DNA of 64,000 nucleotides, from assembly GCF_030053395.1 (NCBI RefSeq), contig NZ_JASGBH010000002.1:34625-98624 (forward strand), written 5' to 3'. Every line of letters begins with the position of its first letter. The stretch's first letter is position 1. A program made the position numbers and the translations under genes. The notes beneath the pieces were generated by a model. It ran no database searches and had not been told where the DNA came from. It saw nothing but the letters and a program-made list of their open reading frames with translations. Shown in pieces: positions 20,048-28,418 of this stretch. The DNA is from Limnohabitans lacus (GTDB lineage Bacteria; Pseudomonadota; Gammaproteobacteria; Burkholderiales; Burkholderiaceae_C).

Positions 20048-20096
20048 ACAAGGTTTCCTTGGAAGAAACGTACTCAACAACTTGTCGGGATCGGGC

Positions 20097-20525
20097 TCAG
20101 TTCACAAACTGCTCAGAGCCCACGATCCCCAGTTTGGTCAGGCCAATGCGCTGGGCACTGGCCATCACGGCCGCAGCCGCTTCGTATTTCGCCTTCGCGT
20201 GCGAGCGAATGTGCAGCTCTGGCTGCGGCTGCATCGCTGCCGCTTCCCTCAGCTTGGCCTCCATGTCGGCGCGGCTGCCCACGGGCTTGCCGTTCCAGTT
20301 GATCACGCTGCCCGCATCCACATCGATCTTGATCACCACCGGATCGGCCTTTTTGGCCGCGTTGGTGGGCAGCGGCATGTCCAAATTCACCGAATGCAGC
20401 TGCGCCGGGATCGTGATGATCAGCATGATCAAGAGCACCAACATCACGTCAATCAGCGGCGTGGTGTTCATGTCGATCATGACTTCCGGCTCGTCGCTGG
20501 AACTCGTTCCTACGTTCATTCCCAT
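20097..20525 (-). CDS. exbD: ExbD/TolR family biopolymer transport protein (second copy)
   Basis: 142 residues with one N-terminal membrane helix (MLVLLIMLIITIPAQ) preceded by the conserved MNTTPLIDVMLVLL, in which the aspartate is the proton-carrying residue, then a periplasmic domain. ExbD works with ExbB to energise TonB using the proton motive force. It follows another exbD by 11 bases and ends the operon. Differences from its neighbour (an additional SSSDEPEV segment, different periplasmic domain) suggest the two are distinct subunits rather than a recent duplicate. Confidence 0.9.
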   Translation of the reverse strand: MGMNVGTSSSDEPEVMIDMNTTPLIDVMLVLLIMLIITIPAQLHSVNLDMPLPTNAAKKADPVVIKIDVDAGSVINWNGKPVGSRADMEAKLREAAAMQPQPELHIRSHAKAKYEAAAAVMASAQRIGLTKLGIVGSEQFVN

Positions 20526-20536
20526 GCTCTGCTCCT

Positions 20537-20950
20537 TCAGTTGCTGGGCTCGGTGATGAAGCCGACTTTGGTGATGCCTGCGCGTTGCACCGCGTACATC
20601 ACGCGGCCCACCGACTCGAAATCACTCTTGCCGTCGCCCCGGATCTGCACCTCCGGCTGAGGTTTCATCACCGAGAATTTCTTCATGCGCTCGAGCAAGT
20701 CCGTGCTGTTCTTGACCTTGGTGTCGTACAGGTAAATACCGCCTGCACGGTCCACCGAGATGATCACGTTTTCGGGCTTGGTCTCGCGCACCACGTTCTT
20801 TTCTTTCGGCAAGTCCACCTTGATGGAGGTGGTCACCACGGGGATCGTGATCAAAAAGATGATCAAGAGCACCAGCATCACGTCCACCAGGGGCGTGGTG
20901 TTGATGGTGCCGATGATCTCGTCATCGGCTTCGCCTACGTTCATGGCCAT
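20537..20950 (-). CDS. exbD: ExbD/TolR family biopolymer transport protein (first copy)
   Basis: 137 residues with the motif INTTPLVDVMLVLLIIFLITIPV containing the membrane aspartate, then a periplasmic domain. The start MAMNVGEADDE at 20950 is preceded by a strong AGGAGG ribosome-binding site (about 20956-20962). The frame continues upstream, but only through intergenic sequence. It is the second ExbB partner in this operon; tandem exbD genes are common next to TonB systems of betaproteobacteria and xanthomonads. Confidence 0.9.
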   Translation of the reverse strand: MAMNVGEADDEIIGTINTTPLVDVMLVLLIIFLITIPVVTTSIKVDLPKEKNVVRETKPENVIISVDRAGGIYLYDTKVKNSTDLLERMKKFSVMKPQPEVQIRGDGKSDFESVGRVMYAVQRAGITKVGFITEPSN

Positions 20951-21016
20951 GTTGGCTCCTCCTGTGATCGCTTGGGCGGCGCTGCCACCGCTCAAGCGAA
21001 GGGAATGCGAAGGGGT

Positions 21017-21871
21017 TTACTTCTTGGCCGAGCCGAGCAGCACAGCGTGCAGGTCAGAGCCAAAGGCGTTGACTTGTTCCATCACGGCCTTGTTGCGGCG
21101 CACCAGGTAGTTGTAACCCAGCACTGCAGGCACGGCCACAGCCAAGCCGATGGCGGTCATGATCAGGGCTTCACCCACGGGGCCTGCGACCTTGTCGATC
21201 GAGGCTTGGCCGGACATGCCGATCTTGACCAGCGCGTGGTAGATGCCCCACACGGTACCGAACAGACCCACGAACGGTGCAGTAGAGCCCACCGTGGCCA
21301 GCACAGCCAGACCGTCTTGCATGCGGCTTTGCACGTTGCCAATGGCACGCTGGATGCTCATGGTCACCCACTCGTTGAAGTCGACCGCACCCAGCAAACC
21401 GGTGTGCTTGGAAGCGCCTTCCAGGCCTTTTTCTGCGATGAAGCGGAAAGCGGAGCCTTCTTCGAGCGTGTCTTTGCCCTGGGCCACGGTGCTGGCGCTC
21501 CAGAAAGACTCTTGCGCAGCTTTGGCTTGCTTGTTCAGTTTGGCCTGCTCAGCGAACTTGGTGAAGATCACGTACCAAGAGCCCATGCTCATGAGCACCA
21601 AGATCAGCAAGGTGCCTTTGGCCACGGCATCGCCTTGGGCCCACAGGGCGGACAGGCCGTAGGGGTTCTCTTCTTCGGCGGCTGCAGCAGCTGGGGCAGG
21701 CGCTGCGGGTGCGGCCACAGGTGCAGAGGCCACTTCAGCTGGGGCAGGCGCTGCTGCAGCTGCGGGGGCAGGTGCTGCTTCTTTGGGTTTGGCCGCCAGC
21801 ACGTTACCGGCAGACAGGAGACCGGCCAACAGGCCAGCGCAGACGATGAGGGTTTTGAATGGTTTGAACAT
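21017..21871 (-). CDS. exbB: ExbB (MotA/TolQ/ExbB proton channel) with N-terminal extension
   Basis: 284 residues. A signal-like hydrophobic N-terminus (LIVCAGLLAGLLSAGNVLA) and an Ala/Pro-rich segment of about 45 residues precede the channel domain, which begins near ENPYGLSALW and contains three membrane helices (LILVLMSMGSWYVIF; LAVLATVGSTAPFVGLFGTVWGIYHAL; LIMTAIGLAVAVPAVLGYNYLV). The GTVWGIYHAL and AVPAVLGYN segments are ExbB hallmarks. The extended, apparently exported N-terminus is longer than in E. coli ExbB. It lies between tonB and the two exbD genes. Confidence 0.92.
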   Translation of the reverse strand: MFKPFKTLIVCAGLLAGLLSAGNVLAAKPKEAAPAPAAAAAPAPAEVASAPVAAPAAPAPAAAAAEEENPYGLSALWAQGDAVAKGTLLILVLMSMGSWYVIFTKFAEQAKLNKQAKAAQESFWSASTVAQGKDTLEEGSAFRFIAEKGLEGASKHTGLLGAVDFNEWVTMSIQRAIGNVQSRMQDGLAVLATVGSTAPFVGLFGTVWGIYHALVKIGMSGQASIDKVAGPVGEALIMTAIGLAVAVPAVLGYNYLVRRNKAVMEQVNAFGSDLHAVLLGSAKK

Positions 21872-21935
21872 GATGAGGTTCTCCTCTGGGTTCTTTAAAA
21901 ACGTTTGACTGTGACTGTGGATCTGTGCGACCGGA

Positions 21936-22577
21936 TCATTCCAGGCGCCAGGTGTATTTCATGGTGGCCCAGCCTTGCTCAGGCTTGCCGTCCACGGTGG
22001 CGGGCTTGAAGGCGCAGCGCGACAAACCGGCGCGGGCCGCTTCGTCCAGGCGCTTGTAGCCCGAAGACTTCTCGACCTCGGCTTGCACCACCTTGCCATC
22101 GGCTCCCACCAGGAAGCGCAGGCTGACGGTGCCCTCTTCTTCCAAGCGACGCGAGGCGCTGGGGTACTCGGGTTTTTCGCAGTTGGCCGAGTTGACCACG
22201 GCGGCTGTGCGCACAGGCTCTGCTTTGACCACTGGCGGCGCTGGCGGCGCAGGTGGTGCCACCGGCTGGGGCGTGGCCGACACGGCGGCAATGGCATTGG
22301 CAGCTGGCGCTGCGTTGGTCACGGGGACATCCACAGGCGGCACATAGGCCGGAGGGGGCGGCAAGTTCTTGGGTGGTGGTGGCGGAGGCGGCGGTGGGAT
22401 ATCGGGTTTTGCATCTTCGAGCAAAACGGCCTCCACAGGACCTTGGATCTTTTTGACAAACGCGCGGGCCAAGCCCGAGCTGATGGCCCAAAAAAGCAAA
22501 AGGTGCAACACCACCACCAGCCCCAGCCCGATCAGGTGCTTGGTCGGCTTGCGTTGCCGGCTGGCGTAATCGTCCAT
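21936..22577 (-). CDS. tonB: TonB energy transducer
   Basis: 213 residues: a cytoplasmic tail, one membrane anchor (LIGLGLVVVLHLLLFWAI), a periplasmic proline-rich rod with a run of nine prolines and many AP/PP repeats, and a C-terminal TonB domain (EYPSASRRLEEEGTVSLRFLV...LSRCAFKPATVDGKPEQGW). It transmits energy from ExbBD to outer-membrane receptors, here most likely the divergent receptor at 22941. An operator-like palindrome lies 34-49 bases upstream of its start, so it is probably induced with the sugar locus. Confidence 0.93.
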   Translation of the reverse strand: MDDYASRQRKPTKHLIGLGLVVVLHLLLFWAISSGLARAFVKKIQGPVEAVLLEDAKPDIPPPPPPPPPKNLPPPPAYVPPVDVPVTNAAPAANAIAAVSATPQPVAPPAPPAPPVVKAEPVRTAAVVNSANCEKPEYPSASRRLEEEGTVSLRFLVGADGKVVQAEVEKSSGYKRLDEAARAGLSRCAFKPATVDGKPEQGWATMKYTWRLE

Positions 22578-22610
22578 TGTTTCTTTTCTCCTTGTTTCGA
22601 GTTTCGCTCA

Positions 22611-22626
22611 ATGCAATCGTTTGCAT
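22611..22626. promoter_or_regulatory. LacI-type operator upstream of tonB
   Basis: ATGCAATCGTTTGCAT, a near-perfect inverted repeat matching the locus consensus TTGCAATCGATTGCAA with a central CG, as expected for LacI-family operators. It sits 34 bases before the tonB start, in promoter position for the tonB-exbB-exbD-exbD operon. Confidence 0.75.
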
Positions 22627-22653
22627 GATACCTGTGTTTGTTCTTTTTCAACA

Positions 22654-22671
22654 CCTAGGGAAAACACTAGG
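22654..22671. repeat. 18-bp CTAG inverted repeat, copy 1
   Basis: CCTAG-8-CTAGG with the core CTAGGGAAAACACTAGG. The motif recurs 64 bases away as copy 2, in the same spacing and nearly the same core (CTAGGGAAA). Both lie in the divergent tonB/receptor promoter region. It looks like a dimeric-regulator site different from the LacI operator; the protein is unknown. Confidence 0.55.
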
Positions 22672-22717
22672 CCTTGAATTTCGGATGTTTCGCGATGGCC
22701 TGTTGCTGATCATACAC

Positions 22718-22735
22718 ACTAGGGAAAGTCCTAGT
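22718..22735. repeat. 18-bp CTAG inverted repeat, copy 2
   Basis: ACTAG-8-CTAGT, with core ACTAGGGAAAGTCCTAGT. It has the same arm length, spacer length and GGGAAA core as copy 1 at 22654-22671. Confidence 0.55.
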
Positions 22736-22806
22736 TTTTGACGATTTCTCGAGTGAAAAGACACCCCTCACACATCGCCAAAACGTCTTCGATTAAAAAT
22801 CTTTGA

Positions 22807-22822
22807 TTGCAATCGTTTTCAT
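22807..22822. promoter_or_regulatory. LacI-type operator upstream of the TonB-dependent receptor (distal)
   Basis: TTGCAATCGTTTTCAT: the left half and central CG match the consensus exactly and the right half deviates. It lies about 120 bases before the receptor start. Confidence 0.6.
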
Positions 22823-22907
22823 AGATTTGCAAAATACGTTACATCCAAGGTGCGATCACGTCCCGTGACGCTGATGGATCATCATCTGCAACAATCCTTT
22901 CATGGTT

Positions 22908-22923
22908 TTGCAATCGTTTCAAT
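22908..22923. promoter_or_regulatory. LacI-type operator upstream of the TonB-dependent receptor (proximal)
   Basis: TTGCAATCGTTTCAAT, ending 17 bases before the receptor ATG and just ahead of its TTGGAGA ribosome-binding site. Binding here would block transcription elongation or initiation of the receptor gene. Confidence 0.65.
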
Positions 22924-22940
22924 GTTTTGGAGACCCTTCT

Positions 22941-25226
22941 ATGAAGAAGCAAAAATTCGCCACTCCTACCAAAGTGGCAGCCGCCGCTGCTCTGGCAGCA
23001 TTCCAGTTGAGCGTGGCTTACGCTCAATCAAGCAACGACGCCCTCAAGCTCGATGAGGTTGTGGTGACCGGTACAGCCACTGGCGCAAGCAAGATGAAGC
23101 AATCGAGCTCCATATCTACCGTCGGCGCTGAGCAAGTGTTGCAAAGCCAACCCACCAACGCTTCCGACATCTTGCGTTCGATCCCCGGTATTCGTGCAGA
23201 GTCCAGCGGTGGTGGTGGTAATGCCAACGTGACCGTTCGTGGTTTGCCCATCTCTGCTGGCGGCTCACGCTACGTGCAATTCCAAGAAGATGGCCTGCCG
23301 GTCATGCTGTTTGGCGATGTGGCTTTTTCCACACCCGATATGTTCTTGCGTGCCGACAACAGCCTTGAGCGCTTGGAAGTTGTTCGCGGCGGCTCTGCCT
23401 CCACACTGGCCACCAATGCACCTGGCGGCATCATCAACTTCATCAGCAAGACCGGTGACGAGCCCGGCGGTAGCATTGGCGTCACAACAGGCCTGACTTA
23501 CGACCATAAGCGCCTCGATTTTGACTACAGTGGCAAATTGGGTGAGAAGACTCGCTTCTTTATCGGTGGCTACACACACAGCGGCGAAGGCCCTCGCAAC
23601 GCCACAGGCAACAGTAACCAAGGTGGCCAAATCAAGGGCAACATCACACAAGAATTGGACAACGGTTTTGTGCGTTTGAACTTCAAATCGCTGGACGACC
23701 AAAGCCCCTTGTTCATGCCTGTTCCCGTCAAAATCGCCAACGGCAAAGTGAGCGAACTTCCCGGCATTGACCCACGTGTTGCAAGCATGTACTCGCCTTA
23801 TTGGGTCAAGGATTACACGCTGACGAAGAACAACACCATGGTGGGCACTGATGTCAACGATGGTCTGCGCGTCAAACAAAATTCGTTTGGCATCGAGGCA
23901 GAGTTGAAACTTGCCGATGGTTGGAAGTTGAGCGAAAAATTCCGCCACTCCGCAATGACCGGTCGTTTTGTCGGCTTGTTCCCTGCCAATGACGTGACTG
24001 CAGCTCCTGTTGGCACCATTTACGCAACTGGCCCTAAAGCCGGGCAAGCCTACACAGGCAACGCATTCACCAACACCGTGTTCAACACGTCCATGGACGA
24101 CATGGGCAGCACAACAAACGACTTCAAGTTGAGCAAATCATTTGCTCAGGCTGATGGCGCAAAGTTGAACACCACCTTCGGTTTGTTCATGAATGTGCAA
24201 AAAGTGGGCCTGACTTGGAACTTCAACCAGTACCTGATGCAGGCCACGGACAAAAACCCAGCCTTGCTGTCCAATAGCACCACCAACAGCTATGGTGCAA
24301 CGGCACTGGGCACCTCGGTGTGGGGTGGTTGCTGCACACGCGCGATTGACGCCACTTACAACACAACATCACCCTACGCTGTGATCGGCTGGGAAAAGGG
24401 CGCTTGGAGTTTGGACGGTAGCATCCGCCATGACAACCAAGTTGCTACCGGTTCATACACCCAAGCTGTTGATAACAAATTCAACCCAGGCGACGCCAAA
24501 GCCATTAACTACAAGAAGAGTCACAACTCCTACTCTTTCGGTGCCAACTACCAGCTGAACAAAGACATGGCTGTGTTCGCCCGCATCAGCGAAGGCGTCG
24601 CGTTCAATGCAGACCGCATCATGTTCGGATCTGCTGCAGTGCCCATGGCTGGCGGCGCAGGCGTTGTCCCGATCAACACTGTCCAGCAGTATGAGGGCGG
24701 CGTGAAGATGCGCAATGGCAACTTGAGCACTTTTGTGACCTTGTTCCAAGCCAAGACCGATGAGAGCAACTTTGATGCAACCACCCAGAAAAGCACAGCC
24801 AACAAGTACGATGCCAAAGGTATTGAACTGGAAGCTGGCTACAAGATGGGTGCATTCCGCATCAATGGCGGCGTGACACTGACCGATGCAAAAATCGTCA
24901 GCAGCGGCCTGACACCTAATCGTCAAGCGAAAGTTGTTTATCAGTTGAGCCCCACATACACTTCCGGCGCTTACACCGTGGGCGCTGCAATCGTGGGTTC
25001 AAGCAGTGCAAAAGACGCTCAAGGCACTGCATACGAGGCCACTTTGCCCGCTTACACCGTTGTCAATGCATTCGCCAACTATGCCATCAGCAAAGATCTG
25101 ACAGCATCCTTTGGTGTTTACAACTTGACCAACACCATTGGTTACACCGAAATCAACGATGGTCGCATGGCCGCTCGCTCGATCAACGGTCGCTCTGCCA
25201 AGGCTGGTTTGAAGTACAGCTTCTAA
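22941..25226 (+). CDS. TonB-dependent outer-membrane receptor (sugar uptake, SuxA-like)
   Basis: 761 residues. The signal peptide ends near SVAYAQ; a TonB-box-like segment (LDEVVVTGTA) follows, then the plug domain (LQSQPTNASDILRSIPGI, VTVRGLP, LERLEVVRGGSASTLATNAPGGIINFI) and a C-terminal barrel ending in aromatic SAKAGLKYSF. Receptors of this class import ligands across the outer membrane with TonB energy. The context (sucrose phosphorylase, sugar carrier, LacI regulator) points to sucrose or a related sugar, as in the Xanthomonas sux locus; substrate is inference. The ATG at 22941 with GGAGA upstream is used; an in-frame start at 22902 adds 13 residues before the signal peptide. Codon use looks less GC-rich than most neighbours. 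Confidence 0.9.
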   Translation: MKKQKFATPTKVAAAAALAAFQLSVAYAQSSNDALKLDEVVVTGTATGASKMKQSSSISTVGAEQVLQSQPTNASDILRSIPGIRAESSGGGGNANVTVRGLPISAGGSRYVQFQEDGLPVMLFGDVAFSTPDMFLRADNSLERLEVVRGGSASTLATNAPGGIINFISKTGDEPGGSIGVTTGLTYDHKRLDFDYSGKLGEKTRFFIGGYTHSGEGPRNATGNSNQGGQIKGNITQELDNGFVRLNFKSLDDQSPLFMPVPVKIANGKVSELPGIDPRVASMYSPYWVKDYTLTKNNTMVGTDVNDGLRVKQNSFGIEAELKLADGWKLSEKFRHSAMTGRFVGLFPANDVTAAPVGTIYATGPKAGQAYTGNAFTNTVFNTSMDDMGSTTNDFKLSKSFAQADGAKLNTTFGLFMNVQKVGLTWNFNQYLMQATDKNPALLSNSTTNSYGATALGTSVWGGCCTRAIDATYNTTSPYAVIGWEKGAWSLDGSIRHDNQVATGSYTQAVDNKFNPGDAKAINYKKSHNSYSFGANYQLNKDMAVFARISEGVAFNADRIMFGSAAVPMAGGAGVVPINTVQQYEGGVKMRNGNLSTFVTLFQAKTDESNFDATTQKSTANKYDAKGIELEAGYKMGAFRINGGVTLTDAKIVSSGLTPNRQAKVVYQLSPTYTSGAYTVGAAIVGSSSAKDAQGTAYEATLPAYTVVNAFANYAISKDLTASFGVYNLTNTIGYTEINDGRMAARSINGRSAKAGLKYSF

Positions 25227-25235
25227 AGCATAGCG

Positions 25236-25258
25236 AGGCAGCGTTGCTGCCTTTTTTT
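25236..25258 (+). terminator. rho-independent terminator after the receptor gene
   Basis: AGGCAGC-GTT-GCTGCCT stem followed by TTTTTT, ten bases after the receptor stop. Confidence 0.85.
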
Positions 25259-25265
25259 ACCCATC

Positions 25266-25292
25266 AAGATCGCCTTCGGGCGATCTTTTTTT
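25266..25292 (+). terminator. second rho-independent terminator
   Basis: AGATCGCC-TTC-GGGCGATCT stem and a T-run directly behind the first terminator, giving a tandem stop. Confidence 0.8.
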
Positions 25293-25370
25293 GCATTGTC
25301 GAATCAGCCCTTTTTAGATATCAAACCATCTCTAATTCCCAGACCTTTTACCTCAAACAACACAAAAAAA

Positions 25371-25400
25371 GCCAGTCAGATCACACTGACTGGCTTTTTT
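25371..25400. terminator. bidirectional terminator between receptor and sucrose phosphorylase
   Basis: GCCAGTCAG-loop-CTGACTGGC stem flanked by A-run on the left and T-run on the right, so it can end transcripts in both directions. It lies 20 bases after the minus-strand sucrose phosphorylase stop. Confidence 0.85.
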
Positions 25401-25420
25401 TGTTGTGGATGAGCTGGTAC

Positions 25421-26896
25421 TTATCGCAATTCAAACACCACCGCTTCATCCCCAGCGAGGCCGTGGATGATACGACCTGACTTGGTCGACAAATCGACTT
25501 CAAGGCGGGCGTATGCAGCGCCTTGTTGCCAGCTCAGCGTCAGTTGGTTTGCGGCCATTGCTGCGCTGCTGAAAGCGCCGCCAAAGGCTGGATGGCTGTT
25601 ACGCAAACGCATCAGTTCAAGCAGGCGTTTGACGACGGGCTTGTTCAGATCACTCAGCACCTCTTCGCGTGAGTAGTAGTGGCGGTTGATGTCGCGACCG
25701 ACTTTGGTTTTCGCCAACAAGTCCATGTCGTTTTCACCCGCCAGCAAGCCCACGTAATACACCTGTGGAATGCCTGGCACAAAGAACTGAATCGCACGCG
25801 CCACCAGGTAGGCCGACGCGTTGCGACCCAGCGCATCAAAGAAGGTGCAGTTGACCTGGTACAGGTCCAGATTGGATGCTGCGGCACCGGTGGCACGACG
25901 GCTTTGGTTGTTCGAGTTGCGGTGCATGCGCTCCACCAACTCGTCCAGCTCATGGGGTGGCACCAGACCGGGGTGGTTGGCGCGATCTGTCGCATCCGCG
26001 CCGATGTCGATGATGCCGATGCCATCGTGGGTGTCGAGCACCGTCACCGCGTTGTTGGGGCGTTGTGCAATCCAGTCCAGCAATGGACCACTGCGACCAA
26101 ATTCCAGTGCATGCAAAACCAATGGCGGTAAGGCGAAGTCATAGACCCAGTCCACCTGCTGGGCGATTTCCATCTGGCGCTTGTAGTACGAGTGGATTTC
26201 CACCAGCACTTCCAGTCCCAGCTCACGGCCACGCTGCGCAAACGCTTTGATGAAGTCAAAGGTCTCGGGCATCATGAAGCAATTGGCCCCCGCCTTCTTG
26301 ATGGCATACCCCACCGCATCCAGGCGCACCATGGTGACGCCGCTTTGCGAGAGTTTTTGCAAGATCGAGTCCAGATAGGCCTTGCCTGCTGGTGTGTGCA
26401 CATCGATGTCGATCTGCTGGGGCGTGAAGGTGGTCCAGAGCAAACGGCGTTCACCATTGGCCAGCGTGGTCACCGTGAAAGGCATGCCGGGACGTGGGCG
26501 GTACACCGCGAGCAAGTCCTTTTCAGTGGCGCCGTTCGGGAAGACCGATTCCATCGTCAAAAACAGGCCGTCGTATTCAGAGGCACTGCCCTTCTGGGAA
26601 TAGTCCAGGAACTGTGGGGATTCCGAAGACATGTGGTTGACGATCACGTCGGCCATCACACCCATTTGTTCAGACAGGTTGGCAATGTCTTTCCATTCGC
26701 CCAAGCGGTCGTCCACGCGTGTGTGGTCAATCGGATCAAAGCCCGCATCGGCACCGTCGATTTTGTAAAAAAACGGCAGCAAATGAACGCCACCGACTGC
26801 ACCCTTCAATGGACCTGTGATGAGCTCCTGCAGTTGTGGCAAGGTCTGACCGCCAAAGCGGTCGACGTAAGTGATCAATTGAACTTCGTTACGCAT
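25421..26896 (-). CDS. sucrose phosphorylase (GH13 subfamily 18)
   Basis: 491 residues. It closely follows the Bifidobacterium adolescentis enzyme (504 aa): N-terminal VQLITYVDRFGG, LPFFYKIDGADAGFDPIDHT, VNHMSSES, the nucleophile in VRLDAVGY (Asp193), the acid/base in LVEIHSYY (Glu233), LDTHDGIGIIDIG, the RPRPG loop and GRDINRHYY. It splits sucrose with phosphate into glucose-1-phosphate and fructose in the cytoplasm. It lies 44 bases after the MFS carrier in the same operon. A related GH13_18 activity (glucosylglycerol or sucrose-6-phosphate phosphorylase) cannot be excluded, but similarity is strongest to true sucrose phosphorylase. Confidence 0.9.
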   Translation of the reverse strand: MRNEVQLITYVDRFGGQTLPQLQELITGPLKGAVGGVHLLPFFYKIDGADAGFDPIDHTRVDDRLGEWKDIANLSEQMGVMADVIVNHMSSESPQFLDYSQKGSASEYDGLFLTMESVFPNGATEKDLLAVYRPRPGMPFTVTTLANGERRLLWTTFTPQQIDIDVHTPAGKAYLDSILQKLSQSGVTMVRLDAVGYAIKKAGANCFMMPETFDFIKAFAQRGRELGLEVLVEIHSYYKRQMEIAQQVDWVYDFALPPLVLHALEFGRSGPLLDWIAQRPNNAVTVLDTHDGIGIIDIGADATDRANHPGLVPPHELDELVERMHRNSNNQSRRATGAAASNLDLYQVNCTFFDALGRNASAYLVARAIQFFVPGIPQVYYVGLLAGENDMDLLAKTKVGRDINRHYYSREEVLSDLNKPVVKRLLELMRLRNSHPAFGGAFSSAAMAANQLTLSWQQGAAYARLEVDLSTKSGRIIHGLAGDEAVVFELR

Positions 26897-26940
26897 TTTT
26901 CTGAGACATCAATTTCAAACAACAAGTCATGCCATCCACT

Positions 26941-28272
26941 TCAGGCTGAAGTGGATGGGTTTTCAACGGGGACTTTGACCCTCAACGTGGCCATTGCTGC
27001 CAAGCAAAGCAACACACCGGCCAGCACCAAGACGTTGCGAGGATCACCCCCCAAAAGGGGGTGGTAAATCAGGGGCAAGGTCACACCCTGGATGAGCATC
27101 GGAATCACAATGAACATGTTGAAAATGCCCATGTAAACACCTGTTCGCTCCGCCGGGATGCTTCTGGCCAACATCACGTAGGGGTTGCCCATGATGCTGG
27201 CCCAACCCAGACCCACGCCAATCATGGGCAGGAACAAGAGGGCTTGGCTTTGGATGTGAGGAATGGTCATCATGCCCAGTCCCGCAGCGACCAAGCACAA
27301 GGCATGCATCTTTCCGGCGCCCCAGCGGCGCGTGAATGGCACCATGGCCAACGCCGCAACAAAAGCCACCGCGTTGTAGAACCCACCGATTTGTCCGTTG
27401 ACCAAGACCGCGTCGCGAAAGCCCGTGCTGGTCGGATCCGACGTGTCAAACATGTTGCGGGCGATGGCATAGGTGACGTATTGCCAGTAGCACATCATGG
27501 CGTACCACTGGAACAGCTTCATCCACGCCAGTTGCCGCATGGCTTGTGGCATTTCTTTGATCGCTTGTGCAATCTCTTTGAGCGTGCTGAGCCAGCCTTG
27601 CTGCTTGGCCTTCAGTGCGGCCATCTCTTGCGCTGACAAGGGCAGCTCAGGGACCTTCCAGATCGACCATGCAATGGTGGATGCCGACAGCAGGGCACCG
27701 ATGATGAAGGCCACTTGGGTGATTTGAGGGATGTGGTTGCCGCCTACCGCATCCTTGTTCATGCCCATCCACACCATGATGGAGGGCGCGAGGTACGACA
27801 GTGTTTGTGCCAAACCCGTGAAGGCGCTTTGCGTCAGGTAACCCAATGCGTGTTGTTCCTTGGGCAGGCGGTCGCTCACATAGGCGCGATAGGGCTCCAT
27901 GGTGATGTTGTTGGCCGCATCCAAGATCCACAGCAAACTCGCCGCCATCCACAGCGCAGAGCTGTAAGGCATGGCCAACAAAGACAGCGAGCACAACACC
28001 GCACCAATGAAGAAATAGGGTGTGCGTCGACCCCAGCGCGATGTGGTCCTGTCGCTCATGGCGCCCACAATCGGCTGCACCAACAAGCCTGTGACCGGCC
28101 CAGCCAGTGCGAGCAAGGGCAATGCAGCCTCATCCGCGCCCAGGTAGCTGTAGATCGGGCTCATATTGCTTTGCTGCAAACCAAAGCTGAATTGCAAGCC
28201 CAAAAAGCCGATGTTCATTTGCACGATCTGGGAGATCGACAAAGTGGGCGGTGTGGTTCTGATGGAGGTCAT
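26941..28272 (-). CDS. MFS/GPH-type sugar (sucrose) transporter, SuxC/SUT-like
   Basis: 443 residues, twelve membrane helices. The SDRTTSRWGRRTPYFFIGA loop and NITMEPYRAYVSDRLP segment are characteristic of the SUT/SuxC group of disaccharide-proton symporters. The protein starts MTSIRTTPPTLSISQ at 28272; an upstream in-frame start at 28341 would overlap the operator. It likely brings the sugar delivered by the receptor across the inner membrane and is cotranscribed with sucrose phosphorylase. The perfect operator at 28336-28351 lies 64 bases upstream. Confidence 0.88.
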   Translation of the reverse strand: MTSIRTTPPTLSISQIVQMNIGFLGLQFSFGLQQSNMSPIYSYLGADEAALPLLALAGPVTGLLVQPIVGAMSDRTTSRWGRRTPYFFIGAVLCSLSLLAMPYSSALWMAASLLWILDAANNITMEPYRAYVSDRLPKEQHALGYLTQSAFTGLAQTLSYLAPSIMVWMGMNKDAVGGNHIPQITQVAFIIGALLSASTIAWSIWKVPELPLSAQEMAALKAKQQGWLSTLKEIAQAIKEMPQAMRQLAWMKLFQWYAMMCYWQYVTYAIARNMFDTSDPTSTGFRDAVLVNGQIGGFYNAVAFVAALAMVPFTRRWGAGKMHALCLVAAGLGMMTIPHIQSQALLFLPMIGVGLGWASIMGNPYVMLARSIPAERTGVYMGIFNMFIVIPMLIQGVTLPLIYHPLLGGDPRNVLVLAGVLLCLAAMATLRVKVPVENPSTSA

Positions 28273-28335
28273 CGGTCTTAAAGAGAAAGGCACTGCGCGC
28301 AGCAGCAAAAATGCAATGCCCCAATTTATCCGACT

Positions 28336-28351
28336 TTGCAATCGATTGCAA
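28336..28351. promoter_or_regulatory. LacI-type operator, perfect palindrome
   Basis: TTGCAATCGATTGCAA, a perfect 16-bp palindrome with central CG, between the carrier/sucrose phosphorylase operon and the upstream repeat-protein gene. It defines the consensus for the other four sites. Confidence 0.85.
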
Positions 28352-28418
28352 TAGGGTTTGCACTTGTTTTGAATGGCGACGGCTCGCCCCGTACGTCAGC
28401 CTGCTTCCTCGCCCCTGT

